A DNA stretch of 7,711 bases from an uncultured Oscillospiraceae bacterium (lineage in GTDB: Bacteria > Bacillota > Clostridia > Oscillospirales > Oscillospiraceae). Location of the stretch: contig CAJTLI010000065.1 in the NCBI GenBank assembly GCA_910577525.1, forward strand, positions 1 through 7,711. Direction: 5' to 3'. The translations under genes and the position numbers were made by a program. Shown in pieces: positions 1 through 5,394 of the stretch. Each line of letters starts with the position of its first letter. Position 1 is the stretch's first letter. The notes below the pieces were generated by a model. The model was not told the origin of the DNA, did not search any database, and was given only the letters and a program-made list of their open reading frames with translations.

Positions 1-73
1 TTGCTTTTTCCTAAAATTTTTCTTTAATCACCCCTTGACTTCATACCACTGGACTATTTTACCAGTGTTTTCG
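1..73. other. Short AT-rich intergenic region downstream of remB
   Basis: This is an AT-rich spacer between remB and whatever lies to the left; gyrB is expected there from the conserved Firmicutes order but is not visible. It contains a perfect 6-bp inverted repeat, CACTGG (47-52) and CCAGTG (62-67), around a 9-nt AT-rich loop. On the minus strand there is no T-tract after the hairpin, so it is not a convincing terminator for remB. The minus-strand string TGGTAAAAT inside it resembles an extended -10 element, but no good -35 lies at the right distance. Confidence 0.4.
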
Positions 74-346
74 TTAGAAAAATGATTCAAACCTGTTCCG
101 CGCTCCCCGGGCGGCCAGGGCCGCCGGAGATAGGGGCGTCAGGTAAACCTTGACCTCTCCCCCCTGGCCGTTGGCCAGAACAAAGGAGCGGGGCAGATCC
201 TCCCCCACGGAGATCACCTGTCCCTCCCGCTCCGCCCGGTCCAGAAACCGGCGGGTGCGGAAGGACCAGGTGGTGTTGTCCAGATCAAAAATGCCGATCA
301 CGTCCTGACGGCGGACCATGACGTTTTGGCCCAAGTGGAGATACAT
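74..346 (-). CDS. remB: Extracellular matrix regulator RemB (DUF370 family, YaaB)
   Basis: A 90-residue protein beginning MYLHLGQNVMVRRQDVIGIFDLDN, recognisable as the DUF370/RemB family. Bacillus subtilis RemB is encoded at the same place, after recF and before gyrB, and is about 80 residues long; this one is slightly longer at the C-terminus. RemA and RemB in B. subtilis are regulators of biofilm matrix genes, RemA being a DNA-binding protein; the role here is inferred by homology and position. The start ATG (344-346) is supported by a strong ribosome binding site, AAGGAGG (354-360), 7 nt upstream. The gene is separated from recF by a terminator and a MITE-like insertion, so it may not be co-transcribed with recF. 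No clear promoter was found upstream. No membrane segment or signal peptide is seen. Confidence 0.88.
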   Translation of the reverse strand: MYLHLGQNVMVRRQDVIGIFDLDNTTWSFRTRRFLDRAEREGQVISVGEDLPRSFVLANGQGGEVKVYLTPLSPAALAARGARNRFESFF

Positions 347-362
347 ATTTATGCCTCCTTAT

Positions 363-530
363 TTAGGGAAGCACTGATTAAATACGTCTGCGGCGCTTTG
401 CGGATTTTTTTTGCCACACCTTCGTTGCGATTTCTTGAAATAAACACAATTATTCCTGCGAAATCCCGCCTCGCTGTGGCAAAAAATCTCGCGCGAATCG
501 CTCTTGCCGATTTAATCAGTTCTTCCTTAG
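363..530. mobile_element. 160-bp MITE-like palindromic element with TTAG target duplication, probably IS5-group related
   Basis: The element proper spans 367-526. Its left end is GGAAGCACTGATTAAAT (367-383); the right end (510-526) read on the other strand is GGAAGAACTGATTAAAT, a 16/17 match. It is flanked by perfect direct repeats TTAG at 363-366 and 527-530, as expected for a target-site duplication. Inside, the arms pair again: GATTTTTTTTGCCACA (403-418) with TGTGGCAAAAAATC (475-488), and GATTTC (429-434) with GAAATC (460-465), so the whole element could fold into one long imperfect hairpin. No transposase gene is present. The GGAAG terminus and the YTAR-type 4-bp duplication match what is known of the IS5 group of the IS5 family, so I infer a non-autonomous derivative mobilised by such a transposase. 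It lies between the recF terminator and the remB ribosome binding site. Confidence 0.8.
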
Positions 531-566
531 AAACGCGGCCTCCGGCGGATACTTTTCCGTCTGTGC

Positions 567-590
567 AAAAAGGCATAGAGTTTTTATGCC
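567..590 (-). terminator. Rho-independent terminator of recF
   Basis: On the minus strand, GGCATA, a 7-nt loop and TATGCC are followed directly by TTTTT. The stem arms are at 585-590 and 572-577 and the T-run at 567-571. The first arm overlaps the last two codons and the stop codon of recF, so the terminator is embedded in the gene end. The 6-bp stem is short but perfect. It should end the dnaN-yaaA-recF transcript before remB. Confidence 0.72.
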
Positions 591-1693
591 GGGAACAGCG
601 TTCCATTTTGAACGCAGAAAGCGCACCCCTCCCGAAGCTTTGCCAGCTTCTCCTCCTCACAGCAGGTGATGAACACCTGGCCCGAGGTGATCCGGTTGAG
701 CACAAATTCCTGCCGCCGCTGGTCCAGCTCGCTGAGCACGTCGTCCAGCAAAAGGACGGGCCACTCCTCCGTATCCTGGCGGAAAATATCACGGGCGGCC
801 AGCTTCAGAGCCAGCGCCGCCGTCCTGGTCTGGCCCTGGGAAGCGTAGGACTTGGCGGGCTGTCCGTCGATCTCCACCGCCAGCTCGTCCTTATGGGGGC
901 CGGACAGGCAGGACTTTGCCGCGATTTCCGCCGCCCGGTGGGCCTCCTGATGGGCCAGCAGCTGGGGGATCAGAGCCTTGGGGGCGGCCTCTGGGTCTGT
1001 TACAGAGGACACCGTCTCATAACGCAGTTCCAGCCGTTCCCGCCCGCCGGAGCAGTCCGCGTGGATGGCGGGGGCGGCGCGGTTCAACCGCTTGATGAAA
1101 TGGGCTCGGTAGTGAATCAGCACCGCTCCGCACTGGACCATCCGCAGGGAGAAATCATCCAGGGCGTCCAGCAGAGAGGGATGCTGCTCGCTGTCCTTCA
1201 AAATACGGGTCTTGTGCTGGTACAGCCGTTTATACTCCGCCAACGCCTGGGCATACCGGGGCCTGAGCTGGCAGATACAGCTGTCCAGAAACCGCCGCCG
1301 GGCCTCCGCCCCCTCCCGAATCAGGTACAGATCCTCCGGAGAAAACAACACTGTGTTTAATATACCGGATAGTTCACCCGCTGTTTTCAACTTTACTCCG
1401 TTGGCGCGCAGCTGGCGGCGGGTTCCCCGGTGGAGGTCCGCCTCAAGAACCATCTCCCGGCCCCGGCTCGTCACTAATCCCTTCACAAAGGCATGGTCCG
1501 CGCCGTGCCGGATCAGCTCCCGGTCATACCGGGCCCGGTGGGAGGAGGCGGAGGACAGGTAGGCCACAGCCTCCAGCAGGTTGGTCTTCCCCTGGGCGTT
1601 CTCCCCCGCGATGACGTTGACGCCGGGGTGAAACCGGGCCTCGCCGTGGACATAATTCCGGAAGAAGTCCAACGAAATCTGATTGACTGTCAT
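584..1693 (-). CDS. recF: DNA replication and repair protein RecF
   Basis: A 369-residue SMC-like ABC ATPase of usual RecF length. The N-terminus MTVNQISLDFFRNY is typical of the family. Walker A is GENAQGKTN (residues 30-38), the ABC signature lies around ASQGQTR (284-290), and Walker B is VLLLDD (313-318) followed by the SELD D-loop (321-324). The LSGPHKDEL motif (263-271) is also a family hallmark. RecF acts with RecO and RecR to load RecA on gapped single-stranded DNA. Its ATG overlaps the TGA of yaaA by 4 nt (ATGA, 1690-1693), indicating translational coupling in the dnaN-yaaA-recF unit. A terminator overlaps the 3' end. The family assignment is certain from these motifs. Confidence 0.97.
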   Translation of the reverse strand: MTVNQISLDFFRNYVHGEARFHPGVNVIAGENAQGKTNLLEAVAYLSSASSHRARYDRELIRHGADHAFVKGLVTSRGREMVLEADLHRGTRRQLRANGVKLKTAGELSGILNTVLFSPEDLYLIREGAEARRRFLDSCICQLRPRYAQALAEYKRLYQHKTRILKDSEQHPSLLDALDDFSLRMVQCGAVLIHYRAHFIKRLNRAAPAIHADCSGGRERLELRYETVSSVTDPEAAPKALIPQLLAHQEAHRAAEIAAKSCLSGPHKDELAVEIDGQPAKSYASQGQTRTAALALKLAARDIFRQDTEEWPVLLLDDVLSELDQRRQEFVLNRITSGQVFITCCEEEKLAKLREGCAFCVQNGTLFPA

Positions 1694-1902
1694 TCCACCA
1701 CATAACTCCGGCCGTCCAGCTCCGCCCGGTCTCCGGGGCGAAGCTTCCTGCCCCGCAGGGTGCAGGGCTCGCCGTTTACCTTGACCTCGTCGTTCTGAAT
1801 GGCCAGCTTTGCCTCGCCGCCGGTGCCCGCCGCCCCGGCAAACTTCAGCAGGGCGTCCAGCCGGATATACTCGGTGCTGATTTTGATGCGCTCCTCTTCC
1901 AT
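1690..1902 (-). CDS. yaaA: S4-domain RNA-binding protein YaaA (RlbA-type)
   Basis: A 70-residue protein made almost entirely of an S4 RNA-binding fold: the segment from RLDALLKFAGAAGTGGEAK through VKVNGEPCTLRGRKLRPGDRAEL carries the usual helix pair and basic loop. Similar small S4 proteins sit between dnaN and recF in Bacillus and many Clostridia and are thought to bind rRNA or act in ribosome biogenesis; the exact role is not established here. The frame is open upstream to 1989, but I chose the ATG at 1900-1902 because it has AAGGAG (1909-1914) 6 nt upstream and yields the family's usual length. The upstream extension would translate a dispersed intergenic repeat. The stop codon overlaps the recF start by 4 nt. 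Confidence 0.9.
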   Translation of the reverse strand: MEEERIKISTEYIRLDALLKFAGAAGTGGEAKLAIQNDEVKVNGEPCTLRGRKLRPGDRAELDGRSYVVE

Positions 1903-1940
1903 GATAATCTCCTTGATCGCATTGTTGTCATGCTTCACAT

Positions 1941-1997
1941 GCGGCTGACCGCTCGGCCGCTTTTGCTCCGGTCCATCCGCGCTGCTCACGACGGCTC
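1941..1997 (-). repeat. Dispersed intergenic repeat, copy 1 (dnaN-yaaA spacer)
   Basis: Read on the minus strand, 1965-1997 is a 33-nt block starting GAGCCGTCGTGAGCAGC. It matches the plus-strand block at 5226-5258 at 31 of 33 positions. It is followed by a second block, AAAGCGGCCGAGCGG (1950-1964), that matches 5380-5394 at 14 of 15 positions. In this copy the two blocks abut; in the other they are separated by 121 nt. It occupies most of the 103-nt spacer between dnaN and yaaA. The function is unknown. Confidence 0.75.
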
Positions 1998-2005
1998 GGC
2001 GCTTC

Positions 2006-3124
2006 TTACTCCGCCGCCCGCAGGCGGACGGGCAGTACCATATAGAGAAAATTGTCGGGCTCCCCCGCTTTGGGAAGAACCAAGCAGGGAGAGGTGGCGG
2101 TATTCAGCTCCAGCCGCACCCGGCCGGCGGGGGCGGCCTTTACCGCCTCCATCAGAAACCGGTTGTTAAAGCCGATCTCCAGCCCTCTGCCGTCGCCGGA
2201 GATGGGGCAGCGGTCGAAGGCGGAGCCGATGGCGGTTTTGGAGGTGATGGACAGGCAGTTATCCTCAAATTTGCAGCGAAGCGGGCTCTTCAGCTTGTCG
2301 TTGATGATGAGGGAGGCCCGGTCAATGGAACGCTGGAGGTCCGCGGTCTCGGCCTCCAGAACGATGGCGTTGCTCTGGGGGATGGTCTGACGGTAGTTGA
2401 GGAACTCCCCCTCCAGCCGCCGGGCCACCAGCAGGGTGCCGCCGGTTTCAAAGGTGACGTGGCGCTCCCCCTGGGTGATATTCACCGGCTCGTCGGAGTC
2501 GGCGCAGATTTTCTCCACCTCTCTCAGGGCCGCGCCGGGGACCACAAAGGACAGCTTCTCCTCCCCGTCCTGGCCCAGCAGCTTTTCCCGTCGTAGGGCC
2601 AGCCGGTAGCCGTCCACCGCCACTATGGTCAGCTCCTGGCCGTCGGCCTCAAAAAGAGCCCCGGTGTGAATCGGGCGGCTTTCGTTGTCGCTGACCGCGA
2701 AGATGGTCTGCCCGATCATGGAGCGCAGGTTTCCCTGAGTGATGGACAGCCCGTTTCCGTCGCTGACGGAGGGCAGCTCAGGGAAGTCCTCGTCGCTGCT
2801 CCCCATGATATCAAAGGAGGTGGGGCCGCACTGAATATGGACTGAGCAGTTATCCGTGTGGATGGATACCACGTCGTCGGGCATCCGCCGAAGGATCTCG
2901 CCGAACAGCCGGGCGGACAGGACGATGGCGCCGCCGTCCTCCACGCCGGCGGGCACGGTGGTTATAATGCCGGTTTCCAGATTGTAGCCGCTCAGGTTCA
3001 GACTGCCGCCCTCCGCCTCAATGAGCACGCCCTCCAACGCCTGGATGGAGCTTTTGGGAGCCACCACCCGGCCGGAGGTGGTGACGGCGGATTGAAGAAT
3101 CGCTTTTTCACAGGAGAATTTCAT
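2006..3124 (-). CDS. dnaN: DNA polymerase III subunit beta (sliding clamp)
   Basis: A 372-residue protein of normal beta-clamp length, starting MKFSCEKAILQSAVTTSGRVV and ending with the characteristic PDNFLYMVLPVRL segment that forms part of the hydrophobic partner-binding pocket. Three clamp domains are expected over the length, and SRPIHTGALFEADGQELTIVAVDGYRLAL in the middle is strongly conserved. The clamp is a ring dimer that tethers DNA polymerase III and repair enzymes to DNA. The frame is open upstream to 3283, but the start at 3122-3124 fits the family and has AAAGGAT (3131-3137) about 8 nt upstream; the extension would cover the DnaA boxes of oriC. A further GGAGGAGGG purine run lies farther upstream within a small hairpin. 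The gene is separated from dnaA by a terminator, so it probably has its own promoter in the origin spacer, which I could not pin down. Confidence 0.97.
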   Translation of the reverse strand: MKFSCEKAILQSAVTTSGRVVAPKSSIQALEGVLIEAEGGSLNLSGYNLETGIITTVPAGVEDGGAIVLSARLFGEILRRMPDDVVSIHTDNCSVHIQCGPTSFDIMGSSDEDFPELPSVSDGNGLSITQGNLRSMIGQTIFAVSDNESRPIHTGALFEADGQELTIVAVDGYRLALRREKLLGQDGEEKLSFVVPGAALREVEKICADSDEPVNITQGERHVTFETGGTLLVARRLEGEFLNYRQTIPQSNAIVLEAETADLQRSIDRASLIINDKLKSPLRCKFEDNCLSITSKTAIGSAFDRCPISGDGRGLEIGFNNRFLMEAVKAAPAGRVRLELNTATSPCLVLPKAGEPDNFLYMVLPVRLRAAE

Positions 3125-3378
3125 AGGTTGATCCTTTCTCCCTCCTCCGCAAGGAGAGGAAGGGTTTATTTTTTCGCAGTAGTCCGTAGGGGGTGCGGAA
3201 GCTGTGGAAAGTCCGGCAAGCCGGGGATAGGCAAGGGTTTGTACGTCCACAGCCTCTTCCACAAATTTTTGCGTCTTCCACACAGAAAAAGATATCTGGA
3301 AAACCTTCCACAGGCTTCAACACCACAGTCCTTAAATTTGTGGAAGTTCAGGCCGTAAAAAACTCCGCCGCACGGCGG
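3125..3378. other. oriC: Chromosomal replication origin (oriC) in the dnaA-dnaN spacer
   Basis: This 254-bp spacer carries six 9-mers with the core TCCACA: TGTGGAAAG (3203-3211, reverse), ACGTCCACA (3243-3251), TCTTCCACA (3255-3263), TCTTCCACA (3274-3282), CCTTCCACA (3304-3312) and TGTGGAAGT (3339-3347, reverse). A weaker CCACA match ends at 3327. DnaA boxes in this spacer are the standard mark of a Firmicutes origin. The match to canonical TTATCCACA is only in the last six positions. An AT-rich stretch at 3163-3177, between the boxes and dnaN, is a candidate unwinding element, and CCGGC-AA-GCCGG (3213-3224) is a small palindrome next to the first box. The origin assignment rests on location and clustering. 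Confidence 0.85.
3357..3378 (-). terminator. Rho-independent terminator of dnaA
   Basis: Read on the minus strand, directly after the dnaA TAG codon: CCGCC, loop GTGC, GGCGG, then AG and TTTTTT (T-run at 3357-3362). The GC-only 5-bp stem with six T residues is a good intrinsic terminator. It would uncouple dnaA from dnaN and stop transcription before it enters the DnaA-box cluster. Confidence 0.8.
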
Positions 3379-4695
3379 CTAATAGGCGGAATTGACCGCG
3401 TTGGTGATATCCCGGATGATTTCCATCAATTCCGGCTGGGTCTTCATCATCTTCTCTACCCGGTTAATGGAGTTGAGCACTGTGGAGTGGTGCCGGCCTC
3501 CAAACTGCTGGCCGATCTCCGCCAGGGACAGCTGAGTCATTTCCCGAATGATGTACATGGCCACGTTTCGGGCGGTGCTGATCTCCTTGTTCTGGCTCTG
3601 GCCCCGGAGGGCGGCGGCGTCCAGTTCGTAGAACCGGGCCACCTCCTGAATGACGGTGTCGGCGGAAGGCAGGAAATTTTCCTTGGCCCGCAGGATATCC
3701 CGCACCGCCCGTATGGTGGTCTCCACATCCACCTGGGCTCCCATCAGCTCTTGGAAGGCCATGATCTTATTGACCACGCCCTCGATCTGCCGCACGTTGG
3801 AGGTGATGTTTTCCGCCACATAGGAGAGCACCGGGTCGGGCAGGGAGATGCCCCGCTCCAGAGCCTTGTTTTTCAGCAGGGCTACCCGGGTTTCGTAGTC
3901 CGGGGGCTGGATGTCGGCGGGGAGGCCCTGCTCAAACCGGGTTTTCAGCCGCTGCTCCAGGCGGAGCATTTCGTGGGGCGGCCGGTCGCTGGTGAACACG
4001 ATCTGTTTTTTCTGCTCGTACAGGGTATTAAAGGTGTGAAACAGCTCCTCCTCGCTGGAGTCCTTGCCGGCGATGAACTGCACGTCGTCCATGAGAAACA
4101 GGTCTACCAGGCGGTATTTGTCTCGGAATTCCTGCATATCCTTGCCACGGCGCAGATTGCCGATAAGCTCGTTGACAAAGTCCTCGCTCTGAATATACAA
4201 GATGCGGAAACCGGGGTGGTTCTGCCGGACCCGGTTGGCGATGGCGTGGAGCAGGTGGGTTTTTCCCAGGCCGGATTGGCCGTAGATGAACAGGGGGTTA
4301 TAGGCGCCACCGGGCTCGTCGGCCACCTTTTGGGCGGCGGTAAAGGCGAACTTGTTGGTGGAGCCCACCACAAACCGCTCGAAGGTGTAACGCTCCGCCC
4401 CGCCGGCCGCCGGGCTGGGGGCGGTCTGGTGGGCGTAGGCGTCCCGCTCCTCGGGGAGGAGAAGGGCCACGTCCACGTCAAAGGAAAACAGCTCTTTCAG
4501 GGCCGCCTCCACCCCGGCCTGAAACCGGGTGCGGATGATGTTCCGCTTGAATTCCGTGGGCACGCACAGCACCAGGCGTGTGTCCTCCAGGGCGACGGCC
4601 TCCACATCGCCGAACCAGGTCTCAATGGAAACCGCGGTCATGGTGGACTCCATCAAGCTTTTTACTTTTTCCCAGACGTCGGCGGCCGATTTCAT
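3379..4695 (-). CDS. dnaA: Chromosomal replication initiator protein DnaA
   Basis: A 438-residue DnaA with all domains. Domain I is residues 1-80 (VWEKVKSLMESTMTAVSIETWF), followed by a short domain II linker of roughly 20 residues rich in Ala and Pro. The AAA+ domain III begins near YTFERFVVGSTNKFA (103-117), with Walker A GQSGLGKTH (139-147), Walker B LFLMDD (199-204), sensor I region IVFTSDRPP (232-240) and sensor II region NVRQIEG (300-306). The DNA-binding domain IV ends the protein. The domain IV signature reads GGRHHSTV (399-406), where most DnaA proteins have GGRDHTTV. DnaA-ATP binds boxes at oriC and opens the DNA. The start ATG at 4693-4695 has AGGAGG (4705-4710) 9 nt upstream and a promoter further up. 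The stop is followed at once by a terminator. Confidence 0.98.
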   Translation of the reverse strand: MKSAADVWEKVKSLMESTMTAVSIETWFGDVEAVALEDTRLVLCVPTEFKRNIIRTRFQAGVEAALKELFSFDVDVALLLPEERDAYAHQTAPSPAAGGAERYTFERFVVGSTNKFAFTAAQKVADEPGGAYNPLFIYGQSGLGKTHLLHAIANRVRQNHPGFRILYIQSEDFVNELIGNLRRGKDMQEFRDKYRLVDLFLMDDVQFIAGKDSSEEELFHTFNTLYEQKKQIVFTSDRPPHEMLRLEQRLKTRFEQGLPADIQPPDYETRVALLKNKALERGISLPDPVLSYVAENITSNVRQIEGVVNKIMAFQELMGAQVDVETTIRAVRDILRAKENFLPSADTVIQEVARFYELDAAALRGQSQNKEISTARNVAMYIIREMTQLSLAEIGQQFGGRHHSTVLNSINRVEKMMKTQPELMEIIRDITNAVNSAY

Positions 4696-4736
4696 AGGCG
4701 GGAGCCTCCTCAGCGTTTAGATATCGTAACTTTTAT

Positions 4737-4765
4737 ATTATACCAAAAACCAGGCCCGGAAACAA
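4737..4765 (-). promoter_or_regulatory. dnaA promoter
   Basis: On the minus strand, a perfect -10 TATAAT (4737-4742) is preceded by TGG, giving an extended -10, with TTGTTT (4760-4765) as the -35 at a 17-bp spacing. Transcription would start near 4730, giving a leader of about 35 nt before the dnaA start codon. No DnaA-box-like sequence was seen overlapping it. Confidence 0.7.
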
Positions 4766-4878
4766 GGGTTTTTTCCAATTCTATATATTAATGTAGGTCG
4801 TTTTTGGCGTCAGTGCCGTAAAAAAATCTACAATATCTTGTGCGGTGAGGATGAAAAAAGAATATTGCCGATTTTTTG
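4766..4878. other. AT-rich spacer between the divergent dnaA and rpmH promoters
   Basis: About 113 bp of AT-rich DNA between the -35 elements of the two divergent promoters, including TCTATATATTAATG (4780-4793). It could contain upstream activating A/T tracts or assist unwinding, but I see no TCCACA-type boxes. No credible gene is present. Confidence 0.4.
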
Positions 4879-4907
4879 TTGACAGAACTATAAAATCAAG
4901 GTATAAT
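4879..4907 (+). promoter_or_regulatory. rpmH promoter, perfect sigma-A consensus
   Basis: TTGACA (4879-4884) and TATAAT (4902-4907) are both perfect consensus hexamers separated by exactly 17 bp. This predicts a very strong housekeeping promoter, fitting a ribosomal protein gene. Transcription should start near 4913-4915, leaving a leader of about 100 nt. Confidence 0.93.
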
Positions 4908-4937
4908 CTTTTTCGCGTGATTGCGCGCAGAGACTGC

Positions 4938-4989
4938 CAACCGCGCCCTTCGGGGCGTTGTGGAGAGCGCCGCTCCCGGCTGGGGGCGC
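4938..4989 (+). promoter_or_regulatory. Structured rpmH leader: two hairpins
   Basis: The rpmH leader contains CGCCC-TTCG-GGGCG (4944-4957), a hairpin closed by a stable UUCG tetraloop. A second GC-rich hairpin pairs GCGCC (4967-4971) with GGCGC (4985-4989), with CCC/GGG inside. Neither has a T-tract, so they are not terminators. They could stabilise the mRNA or act in control of L34; that is inference. Confidence 0.55.
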
Positions 4990-5016
4990 GCCAAATTATA
5001 CAGGAGGTGTTCCCGC

Positions 5017-5151
5017 ATGGTTCGTACCTATCAGCCCAAGAAGCGCCAGCGTTCCAAGGTCCATGGCTTCCGTAAGCGCATGTCCACCAGCAACGGCCGC
5101 AAGGTTCTGGCCCGCCGCCGCGCCAAGGGCCGCGCCCGGCTCAGCCACTGA
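5017..5151 (+). CDS. rpmH: 50S ribosomal protein L34 (bL34)
   Basis: A 44-residue, extremely Arg/Lys-rich protein starting MVRTYQPKKRQRSKVHGFRKRM and ending ARRRAKGRARLSH, which is bL34 over its full usual length. It binds 23S rRNA in the large subunit. The start at 5017-5019 has a near-perfect ribosome binding site AGGAGGTG (5002-5009) 7 nt upstream. The frame is open further upstream, but that stretch is the structured leader. Its position divergent from dnaA and upstream of rnpA is conserved across bacteria. It is driven by a consensus promoter and followed by a long stem-loop. Confidence 0.98.
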   Translation: MVRTYQPKKRQRSKVHGFRKRMSTSNGRKVLARRRAKGRARLSH

Positions 5152-5174
5152 TGGCGCACACATCGGGATAGACG

Positions 5175-5220
5175 ATAAACACCGGGGCGCGGGAATTTTC
5201 CCTCGCCCCTAGGCGTTTAT
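5175..5220 (+). other. Long stem-loop downstream of rpmH
   Basis: ATAAAC (5175-5180) pairs with GTTTAT (5215-5220), CC (5182-5183) with GG (5212-5213), GGGGCG (5184-5189) with CGCCCC (5204-5209), and GGGAA (5191-5195) with TTCCC (5198-5202). One single mismatch on each side and a 2-nt bulge interrupt the stem. There is no T-run afterwards, so it is more likely an mRNA-stabilising or processing structure than a terminator. It could lower the expression of rnpA relative to rpmH. Confidence 0.65.
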
Positions 5221-5225
5221 GCGCG

Positions 5226-5394
5226 GAGCCGTCGTGAGCAGCACGGATGGAACGGAGCGAAGACAAAAGCCCAAGGTCCACGCAGTGGGACTGGGTTTTG
5301 TCTGAGCCGCAGTGAAGCCGCGTGTCGCGAACAGGCGCAGCGTAGCGGCGTGGACGAAGTTTTTGCCCGAATCGGAGGGAAAGCGACCGAGCGG
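5226..5394 (+). repeat. Dispersed intergenic repeat, copy 2 (rpmH-rnpA spacer)
   Basis: The left block (5226-5258) matches the minus-strand copy at 1965-1997 at 31/33 positions. The right block AAAGCGACCGAGCGG (5380-5394) matches 1950-1964 at 14/15. Between them lie 121 nt absent from copy 1. These include a hairpin pairing AGACAAAA (5261-5268) with TTTTGTCT (5296-5303), CCCA (5270-5273) with TGGG (5292-5295), and TCC (5277-5279) with GGA (5288-5290). Confidence 0.72.

Noticed and set aside
349..792. Minus-strand frame running from inside recF through the MITE, as a possible gene captured by the element
   Set aside because: Its first part is an out-of-frame reading of recF and it crosses the recF terminator; no coding potential specific to the MITE was seen.
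326..1360. A 344-codon plus-strand open frame spanning the MITE and antisense recF
   Set aside because: It crosses the remB start, the mobile element and the recF terminator, lacks a ribosome binding site and opposes recF.
1903..1989. N-terminal extension of YaaA from the ATG at 1989
   Set aside because: The extension lacks S4 similarity, encodes the dispersed repeat, and the ATG at 1902 has a good ribosome binding site.
3213..3224. CCGGC-AA-GCCGG as a terminator within oriC
   Set aside because: There is no T-run on either side and the loop is only 2 nt; it is better seen as a small palindrome.
3125..3283. N-terminal extension of DnaN into the origin
   Set aside because: The beta clamp starts at MKFSCEKAIL in family terms, and the extension is DnaA-box DNA.
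3193..4791. A 532-codon open frame on the plus strand opposite dnaA
   Set aside because: It is antisense to the unmistakable dnaA and oriC, has no ribosome binding site and no recognisable domain; long antisense frames are expected in GC-rich coding DNA.
4766..4878. A second DnaA-box cluster between dnaA and rpmH
   Set aside because: No TCCACA or TGTGGA core occurs in this stretch; it is only AT-rich.
4845..5075. Small open frame starting ATGAAAAAAGAATATTG upstream of rpmH
   Set aside because: It begins upstream of the rpmH promoter and runs through the -35, -10 and leader; the promoter and rpmH start explain this stretch better.
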